From Enterobacter asburiae (GTDB taxonomy: Bacteria; Pseudomonadota; Gammaproteobacteria; Enterobacterales; Enterobacteriaceae), in the NCBI RefSeq assembly GCF_007035645.1, contig NZ_AP019632.1, positions 868,001-932,000 of the forward strand: a stretch of 64,000 nucleotides of DNA. Reading direction: 5' to 3'. Made by a program: the position numbers and the translations under genes. Below are positions 9,483 through 20,481 of this stretch, piece by piece; positions within the stretch are counted from its first letter, which is position 1; each line of letters opens with the position of its first letter. The notes under the pieces were generated by a model, which did no database searches, was not told where the DNA came from, and worked only from the letters and a program-made list of their open reading frames with translations.

Positions 9483-10217
9483 ATGTCCGTACTCGATCTA
9501 AACGCCCTTAACGATCTGCCTAAAGTCGAACGCATTCTGGCGCTGGCAGAAACCAATGCCCACCTTGAAAAGCTGGACGCCGAAGGGCGCGTGGCGTGGG
9601 CGCTGGAAAACCTGCCGGGAGACTATGTGCTCTCGTCGAGCTTTGGTATTCAGGCGGCGGTCAGCCTGCATCTGGTGAATCAGATCCGTCCGGACATTCC
9701 GGTGATCCTCACCGATACCGGCTACCTGTTTCCTGAAACCTACCAGTTTATTGACGAGCTGACGGACAAGCTCAAGCTGAACCTCAAAGTGTACCGCGCG
9801 ACGGAAAGCGCGGCCTGGCAGGAGGCGCGCTACGGTAAGCTGTGGGAGCAGGGCGTTGAGGGCATTGAGAAATACAATGAGATCAACAAAGTCGAGCCGA
9901 TGAACCGGGCGCTGAAAGAGCTCAATGCGCAGACGTGGTTTGCGGGGCTACGCCGCGAGCAGTCCGGCAGCCGTGCAACCTTACCGGTGCTGGCGGTCCA
10001 GCGCGGGGTATTTAAAGTGCTGCCGATTATCGACTGGGATAACCGGACGGTGTATCAGTATCTGCAAAAACACGGGCTGAAGTACCATCCGCTGTGGGAC
10101 CAGGGCTATCTGTCAGTGGGCGACATCCACACCACGCGCAAATGGGAACCGGGAATGGCGGAAGAAGAGACACGATTCTTTGGGCTGAAGCGCGAGTGCG
10201 GGCTGCACGAAGGATGA
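9483..10217 (+). CDS. cysH: Phosphoadenosine phosphosulfate (PAPS) reductase
   Basis: CysH reduces PAPS to sulfite and adenosine 3',5'-bisphosphate using thioredoxin. The 244-residue protein has the PP-loop-like [13 protein letters not shown] region near residue 45. It ends in ECGLHEG, placing the single catalytic Cys at 239, as in the E. coli enzyme. It has no second CC pair, so it is the PAPS-using, cluster-free type rather than an APS reductase. It is last in cysJIH, with AGGTAATT as ribosome site. A palindromic repeat follows that probably helps end transcription. Confidence 0.97.
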   Translation: MSVLDLNALNDLPKVERILALAETNAHLEKLDAEGRVAWALENLPGDYVLSSSFGIQAAVSLHLVNQIRPDIPVILTDTGYLFPETYQFIDELTDKLKLNLKVYRATESAAWQEARYGKLWEQGVEGIEKYNEINKVEPMNRALKELNAQTWFAGLRREQSGSRATLPVLAVQRGVFKVLPIIDWDNRTVYQYLQKHGLKYHPLWDQGYLSVGDIHTTRKWEPGMAEEETRFFGLKRECGLHEG

Positions 10218-10225
10218 TTCCTTAT

Positions 10226-10264
10226 CCCCCCTCTCCCTGTGGGAGAGGGTTGGGGTGAGGGCAT
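10226..10264. repeat. Intergenic palindromic repeat (CCCTCTCCC / GGGAGAGGG type)
   Basis: CCCTCTCCC (10229-10237) and GGGAGAGGG (10241-10249) form a perfect hairpin followed by TTGGGGTGAGGG. The same sequence family occurs twice between hycI and ascB (49552-49587 and 49653-49687). It sits between the convergent ends of cysH and iap, a typical place for enterobacterial extragenic palindromes. Confidence 0.85.
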
Positions 10265-10288
10265 CAGGCCGCGCTATGCTTAACGACC

Positions 10289-11332
10289 TCAGGCTTTCCC
10301 CGCTTTCGCCAGCTCCTTCACCAGCGGCAGCATGATCTTCACCACATCACGACTGCGGTGCTCAATCCGCTGCGGCAGCGCGCTGTCAATGTGCTGCTGA
10401 TTATCCAGCATCACGTTGTGCCAGCTTGTCCCGTCCGGGAAGGCTTTCGATTTAGCGCGTTGCTGATAGCCATCTTTCTTGCCCAATGCCCAGTTTGTCG
10501 CTTCCACGTACAGCACCGGAATGCCCGCCTTATCGAAGACTTCCCCGTCGTTGCAGCAGCCTGTTCCGTGTGGGAAAGCAGGATTCCCGCCCGGATTGGT
10601 CGTGGCAAAAACGCCATGGCTGCGGGCAATCGCCAGCGCCCGGTCGCGCGTCAGTTTCCGCACGGGTCCCGGCGTACTCTGCCCGCTGTTGAAATAAAGC
10701 TTATCGCCGACGATCAGGTTATCGAGGTTGATCACCAGCAGCGTATTTTTCTTCTCCTCAGCGCTCATGCGTTTAAGGAGATTCTCAGCGCCGAGTTTGC
10801 CCTCTTCTTCACCGCTGGTGGCAACGAAACGAATACCATACTGGGTTGGAATATCTTTCATCCGCTCGGCCAGTTCGAGCATCACGCCCAGGCCCGCCGC
10901 GTTGTCGTCCATGCCCTGCAGCGTCAGCCCGCCGAGGTTGTTATCCGTATCGGCATCGCTCATCGGAGCGTAGGTATCAAGGTGCGCCATGATAATAATC
11001 TGTTCAGCCGCGCGACCTTCATGCGCCGCGATAACCGTACTGCCGGTCACGTTATGCCAGTTTTTCGTTTTATTTCTGGAGGTATAAACGTAGCGGCTGT
11101 GAAACGCGCGGATATCGCTCTGGTAGCCCATCCCGGCAAACTGCTGGCGAAGATAGTCCGCAGAGAGCATCTCTGCAGGCGAGCCGGTCATGCGGCCAGG
11201 GAAGACGGTGGCAATATGCCGCGCCTGCATAGTGGCGATTTCACCATAAGCTTGGTTTTTTGCCTGGGCAGGAAGAATAAAGCAAACGCCGAGCGCCAGG
11301 GCAGCAATACGGTGGCGCGTTGCGGAAAACAT
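10289..11332 (-). CDS. iap: Alkaline phosphatase isozyme conversion aminopeptidase (M28)
   Basis: Iap is a periplasmic zinc aminopeptidase that trims the N-terminal Arg of alkaline phosphatase. The 347-residue protein opens with a signal peptide (about 1-24, ending FILPAQA). It shows the M28 metal and catalytic residues: His and Asp in AHLDTYAP, Asp in GMDDNAAGLG, the Glu pair in SGEEEGKLG, Asp in NLDNLIVGD and a late His in FPHGTG. The start has a clear AAGGA site 6 bases upstream. In E. coli iap borders CRISPR-Cas genes; here it lies directly between cysH and the cysG-cysD operon. Confidence 0.93.
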   Translation of the reverse strand: MFSATRHRIAALALGVCFILPAQAKNQAYGEIATMQARHIATVFPGRMTGSPAEMLSADYLRQQFAGMGYQSDIRAFHSRYVYTSRNKTKNWHNVTGSTVIAAHEGRAAEQIIIMAHLDTYAPMSDADTDNNLGGLTLQGMDDNAAGLGVMLELAERMKDIPTQYGIRFVATSGEEEGKLGAENLLKRMSAEEKKNTLLVINLDNLIVGDKLYFNSGQSTPGPVRKLTRDRALAIARSHGVFATTNPGGNPAFPHGTGCCNDGEVFDKAGIPVLYVEATNWALGKKDGYQQRAKSKAFPDGTSWHNVMLDNQQHIDSALPQRIEHRSRDVVKIMLPLVKELAKAGKA

Positions 11333-11569
11333 AGTGAGTCCTTAAAAACTGAGCAAAATAATAACCCGCCTAGTATGAAACTGTGATCGTCCATACACAA
11401 TTTGAATTGGTCTTAAATGCCCGAAATTTCGCGTGTTAAGCACTTTTTGGTATTAGCTTTTTCACGGCGTTATTCCATTGAGTAACTACTCATTCCAATT
11501 CGTAATTTCATTCGGTCTAAGCCGCCCCCTATAGTCCCTTTATTCCTCGTTGTTAGTGAGTTGTTGCTT
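11333..11569. promoter_or_regulatory. iap-cysG intergenic region, promoter region of cysGDNC
   Basis: These 237 bases carry the divergent promoters of iap and cysG-cysDNC. CysB control of the cysDNC promoter is established in E. coli and is expected here, but I cannot place the sites. There is no CRISPR repeat array, although this is the position next to iap where E. coli carries one. Confidence 0.5.
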
Positions 11570-12928
11570 GTGGACTATCTGCCCTTATTTGCCGCGATAA
11601 AAGAGAAGCCGGTGCTGGTTGTTGGCACGGGTGAAATTGCCGATCGCAAAATCGCGTTTCTGCAACGCGCAGGGGCGCAGGTGCGGGTAGTGGCAGAAGC
11701 GGATTTTGACGAATCACAAATCGACAGCGTCGTGCTGGTGATTGCGGCGACCGAAGATCGCGACCTGAACCGGCGGATTTCCGACGCCGCTCAGGCCCGT
11801 TACCGCCTGGTGAACGTGGTGGACGACCAGCCGTTATGTTCGTTCATCTTCCCGTCGATCGTTGACCGTTCTCCGCTGCTGGTGGCGATCTCCTCCGGCG
11901 GTACCGCACCGGTGCTGGCGCGCGTGCTGCGTGAAAAAATCGAAGCGCTGCTGCCGACCAGCCTCGGGCGCATGGCGGAAAAAGCCAGCTACTGGCGCAA
12001 CCACCTGAAAATGCGCCTGACCAGCGTAACGGAACGCCGTCGCTTCTGGGAGCGCGTGTTTCGCGGCCGCTTTGCCAGCCTGATGCATGCCGGTAATGAG
12101 ACGGCAGCGCAGAAAATTCTCGAGGACGAACTGGATAACCCCGGCAGCACGGGCGGGGAGATCATTCTGGTGGGGGCTGGGCCGGGCGATGCCGGGCTTC
12201 TGACGCTGCGCGGCCTGCAGGTGCTGCAGGACGCGGACGTGGTGTTCTACGACCATCTGGTCACCGACGGCGTGCGCGAGCTGATCCGTCGCGACGCGGA
12301 GCAAATCTGCGTCGGCAAACGGGCTGGCGAGCACTCGGTGCCGCAGCACGACACCAACCAGATGCTGGTTGACGCCGCCAAAGCGGGTAAAACCGTGGTG
12401 CGCCTGAAAGGGGGCGATCCGTTCATTTTTGGTCGCGGCGGCGAAGAGCTGCAGGCGGCAGCCGAAGCGGGCATACCGTTCCAGGTGGTGCCCGGCATCA
12501 CGGCGGCCTCTGCGGTAACGGCCTACGCCGGTATCCCGTTGACCCACCGCGATTACGCCCAGAGCGTGACCTTTGTGACCGGCCACTACAAGGCCGACAG
12601 CACGCCGTTCGACTGGTCGCATCTCGCCCAGAGCCGCCAGACGCTGGCGATATACATGGGCACGATGAAGGCGGCGGACATCAGCGAACAGCTTATTCAG
12701 CACGGTCGCGAGGCGACGACGCCCGTTGCCGTCATTTCTCGCGGCACGCGCGTCGATCAGCACGTTGCGACGGGCACGCTGGAACATCTTGCAACCCTGG
12801 CGAAAGACGCCCCGATGCCCGCCCTGATCGTGGTGGGTGAAGTGGTGCAGCTGCACAGCACGCTCGCCTGGTTCCAACACACAACCGATACAGAAGGCTT
12901 TGGTTCTTCTGTCGTAAATTTGGCTTAA
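11570..12928 (+). CDS. cysG: Siroheme synthase, N-terminally shortened paralog
   Basis: CysG makes siroheme, the CysI cofactor, by two SAM-dependent methylations of uroporphyrinogen III and then oxidation and iron insertion. The methyltransferase half (about 200-440) is complete ([41 protein letters not shown]). The dehydrogenase/chelatase half keeps the NAD loop ([10 protein letters not shown]), Asp85 and Ser109. Compared with my recollection of E. coli CysG, these two residues equal Asp104 and Ser128, so about 19 residues are missing after strand 2, while the C-terminus is longer. I chose the GTG at 11570, giving MDYLPLF like the family's MDHLPIF; a TTG at 11561 abuts its GAG and is less likely. 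It leads cysDNC, 9 bases upstream of cysD. Confidence 0.9.
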   Translation: MDYLPLFAAIKEKPVLVVGTGEIADRKIAFLQRAGAQVRVVAEADFDESQIDSVVLVIAATEDRDLNRRISDAAQARYRLVNVVDDQPLCSFIFPSIVDRSPLLVAISSGGTAPVLARVLREKIEALLPTSLGRMAEKASYWRNHLKMRLTSVTERRRFWERVFRGRFASLMHAGNETAAQKILEDELDNPGSTGGEIILVGAGPGDAGLLTLRGLQVLQDADVVFYDHLVTDGVRELIRRDAEQICVGKRAGEHSVPQHDTNQMLVDAAKAGKTVVRLKGGDPFIFGRGGEELQAAAEAGIPFQVVPGITAASAVTAYAGIPLTHRDYAQSVTFVTGHYKADSTPFDWSHLAQSRQTLAIYMGTMKAADISEQLIQHGREATTPVAVISRGTRVDQHVATGTLEHLATLAKDAPMPALIVVGEVVQLHSTLAWFQHTTDTEGFGSSVVNLA

Positions 12929-12937
12929 GGAACGGTT

Positions 12938-13846
12938 ATGGACCAAAAACGTCTTACACACCTGCGGCAGCTCGAAGCGGAGAGTATCCATATTATCCGC
13001 GAAGTGGCCGCCGAGTTTTCTAACCCGGTGATGATGTACTCCATCGGTAAAGATTCCAGCGTCATGCTGCATCTGGCGCGTAAAGCGTTTTATCCGGGCA
13101 CGCTGCCGTTCCCGCTGCTGCACGTGGATACCGGCTGGAAATTCCGCGAAATGTACGAGTTCCGCGACCGTACCGCGAAAGCCTACGGCTGCGAGCTGCT
13201 GGTGCATAAAAACCCGGAAGGGGTGGCGATGGGCATTAACCCGTTCGTGCACGGCAGCGCCAAGCACACCGATATCATGAAAACCGAAGGGCTGAAGCAG
13301 GCGCTGAACAAATACGGTTTTGACGCGGCCTTCGGCGGCGCGCGCCGTGACGAGGAGAAATCCCGCGCCAAAGAACGTATCTACTCCTTCCGCGACCGCT
13401 TCCACCGCTGGGATCCGAAAAACCAGCGTCCGGAGCTGTGGCACAACTACAACGGTCAGATCAACAAAGGCGAAAGCATTCGCGTCTTCCCGCTCTCCAA
13501 CTGGACCGAGCTGGATATCTGGCAGTACATCTATCTGGAAAACATTGAAATCGTTCCGCTGTATCTGGCCGCCGAGCGCCCGGTGCTGGAGCGCGACGGC
13601 ATGCTGATGATGATCGACGACGATCGCATCGACCTGCAGCCGGGCGAAGTGATCAAACAACAGATGGTGCGCTTCCGTACTCTCGGCTGCTGGCCGCTGA
13701 CCGGGGCGGTGGAATCCAGCGCGCAGACGCTGCCGGAGATCATCGAAGAGATGCTGGTGTCCACCACCAGCGAGCGACAGGGGCGCGTGATTGACCGCGA
13801 CCAGGCAGGCTCCATGGAGCTGAAGAAACGTCAGGGTTATTTCTAA
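12938..13846 (+). CDS. cysD: Sulfate adenylyltransferase subunit 2
   Basis: CysD forms APS from ATP and sulfate, driven by GTP hydrolysis on CysN. The 302-residue protein is an N-type ATP pyrophosphatase. It shows the PP-loop in [14 protein letters not shown] (about 30-45), then [15 protein letters not shown] and [16 protein letters not shown], all hallmarks of the enterobacterial subunit. The length equals E. coli CysD. It lies 9 bases after cysG and 9 bases before cysN. Confidence 0.98.
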   Translation: MDQKRLTHLRQLEAESIHIIREVAAEFSNPVMMYSIGKDSSVMLHLARKAFYPGTLPFPLLHVDTGWKFREMYEFRDRTAKAYGCELLVHKNPEGVAMGINPFVHGSAKHTDIMKTEGLKQALNKYGFDAAFGGARRDEEKSRAKERIYSFRDRFHRWDPKNQRPELWHNYNGQINKGESIRVFPLSNWTELDIWQYIYLENIEIVPLYLAAERPVLERDGMLMMIDDDRIDLQPGEVIKQQMVRFRTLGCWPLTGAVESSAQTLPEIIEEMLVSTTSERQGRVIDRDQAGSMELKKRQGYF

Positions 13847-13855
13847 GGAGCCGCC

Positions 13856-15280
13856 ATGAACACCACTATTGCTCAACAAATTGCCAACGAAGGCGGCGTG
13901 GAAGCGTATCTGCACGCGCAACAACACAAAAGCCTGCTGCGTTTTCTGACCTGCGGCAGCGTGGATGACGGGAAAAGTACCCTGATTGGCCGCCTGCTGC
14001 ACGATACGCGCCAGATTTACGAAGATCAGCTCTCTTCCCTGCATAACGACAGTAAGCGTCACGGCACCCAGGGTGAAAAACTCGACCTGGCGCTGCTGGT
14101 GGACGGCCTGCAGGCCGAGCGCGAGCAGGGCATCACCATCGATGTGGCCTACCGCTACTTCTCTACCGAGAAGCGCAAATTTATTATCGCCGACACCCCG
14201 GGGCACGAGCAGTACACCCGCAACATGGCGACCGGCGCGTCCACCTGCGACCTGGCGATCCTGCTGATGGACGCGCGAAAAGGCGTGCTGGATCAGACCC
14301 GTCGTCACAGCTTTATCTCGACGCTGCTGGGGATCAAACACCTGGTGGTGGCGGTCAACAAGATGGATCTGGTCAACTTCAGCGAAGAGAAGTTCGAGGA
14401 GATCCGCCAGAGCTATCTGACCTTTGCCGAACAGCTGCCGGGCAACCTGGATATTCGCTTTGTGCCGCTTTCGGCGCTGGAAGGGGATAACGTCGCCTCC
14501 CAGAGCGCGAACATGCCGTGGTACAGCGGTCCGACGCTGCTGGAAGTGCTGGAAACCGTTGAAATTCAGCGCGTGGTCGATACCCAGCCGATGCGCTTCC
14601 CGGTGCAGTACGTGAACCGTCCAAACCTCGATTTCCGCGGCTTCTCAGGTACCCTCGCGTCAGGTTCCGTGAAGGTAGGTCAGCGCGTCAAGGTGCTGCC
14701 ATCCGGCGTGGAATCGACTATCGCCCGCATTGTCACCTTCGACGGTGACCTGCAGGAAGCGGGTGCCGGTGAAGCCGTAACGCTGGTGCTGAAAGACGAA
14801 ATTGACATCAGCCGGGGCGACCTGCTGGTCGACGCGCAGGAAACGCTGGCGGCAGTGCAGGGGGCTTCCGTGGACGTGGTCTGGATGGCCGAACAGCCGC
14901 TGACCGCTGGCCAGAGCTATGACATCAAAATTGCCGGCAAGAAAACCCGCGCCCGCGTGGACGGTATTCAGTTCCAGGTGGATATCAACAACCTGACCCA
15001 GCGTGACGTCACCGAGCTGCCGCTGAACGGCATTGGTCTGGTCGATCTGACCTTCGACGAACCGCTGGTGCTGGATCCGTATCAGCAGAATCCGGTCACG
15101 GGAGGTCTTATCTTTATCGACAGGCTGACCAACGTTACCGTCGGGGCCGGTATGGTTCGCGAACCGATTAAACAGGCTGCCGCGACGTCTGAATTCAGCG
15201 CCTTCGAGCTGGAACTGAACGCGCTGGTGCGTAAACACTTCCCGCACTGGGGCGCAAGCGATCTGCTGGGAGGCAAGTAA
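13856..15280 (+). CDS. cysN: Sulfate adenylyltransferase subunit 1 (GTPase)
   Basis: CysN is an EF-Tu-like GTPase that powers APS synthesis by CysD. Its 474 residues contain the P-loop [12 protein letters not shown] (about 35-46), switch I and II with [11 protein letters not shown] and [12 protein letters not shown], and NKMD, followed by two beta-barrel domains. It is not fused to APS kinase; cysC is separate and begins within the cysN stop (TAATG overlap). Confidence 0.98.
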   Translation: MNTTIAQQIANEGGVEAYLHAQQHKSLLRFLTCGSVDDGKSTLIGRLLHDTRQIYEDQLSSLHNDSKRHGTQGEKLDLALLVDGLQAEREQGITIDVAYRYFSTEKRKFIIADTPGHEQYTRNMATGASTCDLAILLMDARKGVLDQTRRHSFISTLLGIKHLVVAVNKMDLVNFSEEKFEEIRQSYLTFAEQLPGNLDIRFVPLSALEGDNVASQSANMPWYSGPTLLEVLETVEIQRVVDTQPMRFPVQYVNRPNLDFRGFSGTLASGSVKVGQRVKVLPSGVESTIARIVTFDGDLQEAGAGEAVTLVLKDEIDISRGDLLVDAQETLAAVQGASVDVVWMAEQPLTAGQSYDIKIAGKKTRARVDGIQFQVDINNLTQRDVTELPLNGIGLVDLTFDEPLVLDPYQQNPVTGGLIFIDRLTNVTVGAGMVREPIKQAAATSEFSAFELELNALVRKHFPHWGASDLLGGK

Positions 15281-15885
15281 TGGCCGCCCATGATGAGAAC
15301 GTCGTCTGGCATCCTCATCCGGTCACCGTCGCCCAGCGCGAACAGCTCCACGGTCACCGTGGGGTTGTGCTGTGGTTTACCGGGCTGTCCGGCTCGGGTA
15401 AATCGACGGTGGCCGGCGCGCTGGAAGAGGCGTTGCATCAGCAGGGCGTAAGCACGTACCTGCTGGATGGCGACAACGTGCGTCACGGCCTGTGCAGCGA
15501 TTTAGGGTTTAGCGACGATGACCGCAAAGAGAACATCCGCCGGGTGGGCGAAGTCGCCAGCCTGATGGCTGACGCCGGGCTGGTGGTGCTGACCGCGTTT
15601 ATCTCTCCGCACCGCGCCGAGCGCCAGATCGTGCGCGAACGCGTGGGCCAGGATCGCTTTATCGAGGTGTTTGTCGATACGCCGCTGGAGATTTGCGAAG
15701 CGCGCGACCCGAAAGGGCTGTACAAGAAAGCGCGTGCCGGAGAACTGCGCAACTTCACCGGAATTGACGCGGTATACGAAGCGCCTGAATCGCCTGAAAT
15801 TCACCTGGAAGGTCAACAATTGGTAACAAATTTAGTAAGCCAATTATTAGACCTGCTCAGACGGGACGATATTATCAGATCCTGA
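15280..15885 (+). CDS. cysC: Adenylyl-sulfate kinase
   Basis: CysC phosphorylates APS to PAPS, the CysH substrate. The 201-residue protein has a Walker A motif [11 protein letters not shown] (about 35-45), [10 protein letters not shown] for APS contact, and [10 protein letters not shown], whose Ser is the phospho-serine described in the E. coli enzyme. It overlaps cysN by one base, ends the cysG-cysDNC operon, and is followed by a hairpin. Confidence 0.98.
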   Translation: MAAHDENVVWHPHPVTVAQREQLHGHRGVVLWFTGLSGSGKSTVAGALEEALHQQGVSTYLLDGDNVRHGLCSDLGFSDDDRKENIRRVGEVASLMADAGLVVLTAFISPHRAERQIVRERVGQDRFIEVFVDTPLEICEARDPKGLYKKARAGELRNFTGIDAVYEAPESPEIHLEGQQLVTNLVSQLLDLLRRDDIIRS

Positions 15886-15891
15886 GGCGGT

Positions 15892-15920
15892 ATCGTTCGG
15901 GAGCTGTCTTCCCGAACGAT
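15892..15920 (+). terminator. Hairpin after cysC
   Basis: ATCGTTCGGGA and TCCCGAACGAT are perfect 11-bp complementary arms around a 7-base loop, 6 bases past the cysC stop. There is no T-run after it, so it may be a 3'-end stabiliser or attenuator rather than a full terminator. ygbE starts 23 bases further on. Confidence 0.6.
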
Positions 15921-15943
15921 CAGTCACGGTCACAGGATTAGCT

Positions 15944-16270
15944 ATGCGCAACAGTGAACATTACATCACCACCACCGGGTCGGAGCCGCTAGCGACCGAC
16001 GACGAAACGACCTGGTCATTTCCTGGGGCCATCATTGGCTTCGTCTCATGGCTGCTGGCGCTTGGCATTCCGTTTCTCATCTACGGCGGCAACACGCTGT
16101 TCTTCTTTCTCTACACCTGGCCTTTCTTTCTGGCGTTGATGCCCGTGGCGGTTGTCGTCGGCATTGCGCTGCACTCGCTGCTCAACGGTAAGCTCCTGTA
16201 CAGCACCGTGGTCACGATTGTGACGGTGGTTCTCATGTTTGGTCTGTTATTTTTGTGGCTCATGGGCTAA
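15944..16270 (+). CDS. ygbE: DUF3561 inner-membrane protein YgbE
   Basis: This 108-residue protein has three hydrophobic segments (about 29-48, 50-80 and 83-107) after a polar N-terminus, and a very short cytoplasmic or periplasmic remainder. Position between cysC and ftsB and general character match E. coli YgbE (DUF3561), whose function is not established. It lies 58 bases after cysC and may be transcribed with it past the hairpin. Confidence 0.88.
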   Translation: MRNSEHYITTTGSEPLATDDETTWSFPGAIIGFVSWLLALGIPFLIYGGNTLFFFLYTWPFFLALMPVAVVVGIALHSLLNGKLLYSTVVTIVTVVLMFGLLFLWLMG

Positions 16271-16436
16271 CTTCAGCCATAATTCAAACCGTAACCAACT
16301 GTGTAACGATATTGAGCAGGACGATTCTGCGGAAAAAATGTGGTACATTTGCCCGCGATGTTGCGGCATCTCTGTTACCCCGGCGTAGTGCTCTGGGGAA
16401 GTCTTGGGATGATGATGCCGTTTTTCAGGGGGCAGG

Positions 16437-16748
16437 ATGGGTAAACTAACGCTGCTGTTGCTGGCTTTGCTAATCTGGCTGCAATATTCGCTGTGGTTCG
16501 GTAAGAACGGACTGCACGACTATAGCCGGGTGAGCGATGACGTCGCGGCTCAGCAGGCAACAAACGCCAAACTTAAGGCGCGAAACGATCAACTCTTTGC
16601 TGAAATTGATGACCTCAATGGCGGGCAAGAGGCGATTGAGGAACGCGCACGCAATGAACTCAGTATGACTAAGCCGGGCGAAACCTTTTATCGTCTGGTT
16701 CCGGATGCGTCTAAACGCAATCAGGGCTCAGCACAAAACAATCGATAA
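16437..16748 (+). CDS. ftsB: Cell division protein FtsB
   Basis: FtsB forms the FtsQ-FtsB-FtsL subcomplex that relays activation to septal FtsWI. The 103-residue protein is a bitopic membrane protein: a transmembrane helix at residues 4-21 ([19 protein letters not shown]), then a periplasmic coiled coil (about 30-72, [16 protein letters not shown]), then the conserved [18 protein letters not shown] segment. ispD follows 19 bases later, as in E. coli. Confidence 0.97.
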   Translation: MGKLTLLLLALLIWLQYSLWFGKNGLHDYSRVSDDVAAQQATNAKLKARNDQLFAEIDDLNGGQEAIEERARNELSMTKPGETFYRLVPDASKRNQGSAQNNR

Positions 16749-16767
16749 TCAGGCCCAGGATTACGAC

Positions 16768-17478
16768 ATGGCAGTAACTTTTTCGGACGTATGCGCCGTG
16801 GTGCCGGCCGCAGGTTTTGGCCGGCGCATGCAGACAGAATGTCCCAAGCAGTACCTCTCTATTGGCGATAAAACGATCCTCGAGCACGCCGTGGCGGCGC
16901 TGCTGGCGCACCCGCGGGTGACGCGTGTGATCATCGCTATCAGCCCTGGCGATGCGCGCTTCGCGCAGCTGCCGCTGGCAAATCATCCACACATTACCGT
17001 CGTTGACGGTGGCGCCGAACGCGCCGATTCCGTGCTGGCGGGCATTCAGGCCGCCGGAAACGCGCCGTGGGTGCTGGTACATGACGCGGCGCGTCCGTGC
17101 CTGCATCAGGACGATCTTGCGCGCCTGCTGGCGCTGAGCGAAACAAGCAAGGTTGGCGGGATTCTGGCCGCACCGGTGCGCGACACTATGAAGCGCGCCG
17201 AGCCGGGCAAACAGGCTATCGCCCACACCGTCGATCGCGTCGATTTATGGCACGCGCTGACGCCACAATTTTTCCCCCGCGAATTACTCCACGACTGCTT
17301 AACGCGTGCGCTTAAAGAAGGCGCGACCATCACGGACGAAGCCTCCGCGCTGGAGTATTGCGGTTTCCACCCTGAGCTTGTTGAAGGACGCGCTGATAAT
17401 ATTAAAGTGACGCGTCCGGAAGATTTAAAGCTTGCGGAATTTTATCTTACCCGTTCGACCCATCAGGAGAAGGCATAA
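16768..17478 (+). CDS. ispD: 2-C-methyl-D-erythritol 4-phosphate cytidylyltransferase
   Basis: IspD couples MEP to CTP in the non-mevalonate isoprenoid pathway. The 236-residue protein has the nucleotidyltransferase signature [12 protein letters not shown] near residue 10, CPKQYL, and later [10 protein letters not shown] and [13 protein letters not shown] chose the ATG at 16768, which gives the family length and N-terminus; an in-frame ATG lies further upstream at 16705 but inside ftsB. It overlaps ispF by one base (TAATG). Confidence 0.97.
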   Translation: MAVTFSDVCAVVPAAGFGRRMQTECPKQYLSIGDKTILEHAVAALLAHPRVTRVIIAISPGDARFAQLPLANHPHITVVDGGAERADSVLAGIQAAGNAPWVLVHDAARPCLHQDDLARLLALSETSKVGGILAAPVRDTMKRAEPGKQAIAHTVDRVDLWHALTPQFFPRELLHDCLTRALKEGATITDEASALEYCGFHPELVEGRADNIKVTRPEDLKLAEFYLTRSTHQEKA

Positions 17479-17957
17479 TGCGAATTGGACACGGTTTTGA
17501 TGTACACGCCTTTGGCGGAGAAGGCCCAATTATCATTGGCGGCGTGCGCATTCCTTATGAAAAAGGACTGCTGGCGCATTCTGATGGCGACGTGGCACTG
17601 CATGCGCTGACCGACGCGCTGTTGGGCGCTGCCGCGCTGGGCGATATCGGCAAGCTGTTCCCGGACACCGACCCGGCATTTAAAGGCGCGGACAGCCGCG
17701 AACTGCTGCGCGAAGCGTGGCGCCGCATTCAGGCGAAAGGCTACACCCTCGGCAACGTCGACGTGACGATTATTACCCAGGCCCCGAAAATGCTGCCGCA
17801 TATTCCGCAGATGCGCGTGTTTATTGCAGAAGATCTGGGCTGCCATATGGACGACGTGAACGTTAAAGCGACGACGACCGAGAAGCTGGGCTTTACCGGG
17901 CGTGGAGAAGGAATTGCCTGTGAAGCCGTGGCGCTGCTGCTGAAGGCGAGCAAATGA
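17478..17957 (+). CDS. ispF: 2-C-methyl-D-erythritol 2,4-cyclodiphosphate synthase
   Basis: IspF cyclises CDP-ME 2-phosphate to MEcPP, two steps after IspD. The 159-residue protein shows the zinc site Asp8 and His10 ([10 protein letters not shown]) and His42 in [13 protein letters not shown], plus the [12 protein letters not shown] segment. It is translationally coupled to ispD, and its stop overlaps the truD start (ATGA). Confidence 0.98.
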   Translation: MRIGHGFDVHAFGGEGPIIIGGVRIPYEKGLLAHSDGDVALHALTDALLGAAALGDIGKLFPDTDPAFKGADSRELLREAWRRIQAKGYTLGNVDVTIITQAPKMLPHIPQMRVFIAEDLGCHMDDVNVKATTTEKLGFTGRGEGIACEAVALLLKASK

Positions 17958-18983
17958 CAGACTTCGACAACCTGACATACCTGCACGGTAAACCGCAGGG
18001 GAACGGGGTGCTGAAAGCCAGCCCGGAAGATTTCCTCGTGGTGGAGGATCTGGGTTTTGAGCCGGATGGCGAAGGCGAACATATCCTGGTGCGTATTCTG
18101 AAAAATGGCTGCAATACCCGCTTTGTGGCCGACGCGCTGGCAAAATTCCTCAAAATCCATGCCCGCGAAGTGAGCTTTGCCGGACAGAAAGATAAACACG
18201 CCGTCACGGAACAGTGGCTCTGCGCGCGCGTTCCCGGCAATACGATGCCTGATTTAAGCAAATTTGAGCTTGAAGGCTGTAAGGTACTGGAATTCGCCCG
18301 CCACAAGCGCAAACTGCGTCTGGGGGCGTTGAAGGGGAACGACTTTACGCTGGTGCTGCGTGAAGTGTCTCACCGCGAAGATGTTGAAAAACGTCTGAAC
18401 GCGATCAGTGAACGCGGTGTGCCGAACTACTTTGGCGCGCAGCGCTTTGGCATTGGCGGCAGCAACCTGCATGGTGCGCTGCGCTGGGCGCAAAGCGATG
18501 CCCCGGTGCGCGACAGGAATAAACGCAGTTTTTGGTTGTCGGCGGCCCGCAGCGCGTTGTTTAATCAGATTGTGAGCGAAAGGCTGAAAAAACCGGACGC
18601 GAATCAAGTTGTTGTTGGCGATGCGCTACAATTAGCGGGACGCGGAAGCTGGTTTGTGGCAACGGCCGAAGAAATGGCCGATGTGCAGTCGCGCGTGGAC
18701 GCAAAAGCGCTGATGATTACCGCCGCGCTGCCCGGTACGGGCGACTGGGGAACGCAGGGCGACGCGCTGGCTGCCGAGCAGTTAGCCGTAGCGGATGCGC
18801 CAGAATTGCAATCCTTGCTGGTGCGGGAAAAAGTCGAGGCGGCACGCCGCGCGATGCTGCTCTACCCGCAGCAGTTAAGCTGGAACTGGTGGGATGACGT
18901 GACCGTCGAGTTACGCTTCTGGCTACCGGCAGGTAGCTTTGCCACCAGTGTTGTCAGGGAACTTATCAACACCTCGGGTGATT

Positions 18984-19003
<20 letters not shown>
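17954..19003 (+). CDS. truD: tRNA pseudouridine(13) synthase TruD
   Basis: TruD isomerises U13 in tRNA-Glu. The 349-residue protein has the catalytic Asp80 in [14 protein letters not shown] and the TruD-type NYFGAQRFG motif in mid-protein. Its length matches the E. coli enzyme. It overlaps ispF by 4 bases and surE by 20 bases. Confidence 0.97.
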
Positions 19004-20365
<1,362 letters not shown>

Positions 20366-20481
20366 GACTCGGAATTATCCAGGGTTATTAAGGCAAATTC
20401 AGCGTATGGTGTGGCGCGAAAGATTCGTGCCATCACGGTAAATTTTAAGTCACTGGTAGTTAACACATTCCTGGGGGATAA

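Noticed and set aside
11333..11569. Possible CRISPR array next to iap
   Set aside because: No repeated spacer-repeat unit of 28-29 bases is present.
11834..14341. 835-codon open frame on the minus strand opposite cysG, cysD and the start of cysN
   Set aside because: It is a mirror of GC-rich coding sequence on the plus strand, spans three real genes, has no domain I recognise and no ribosome site.
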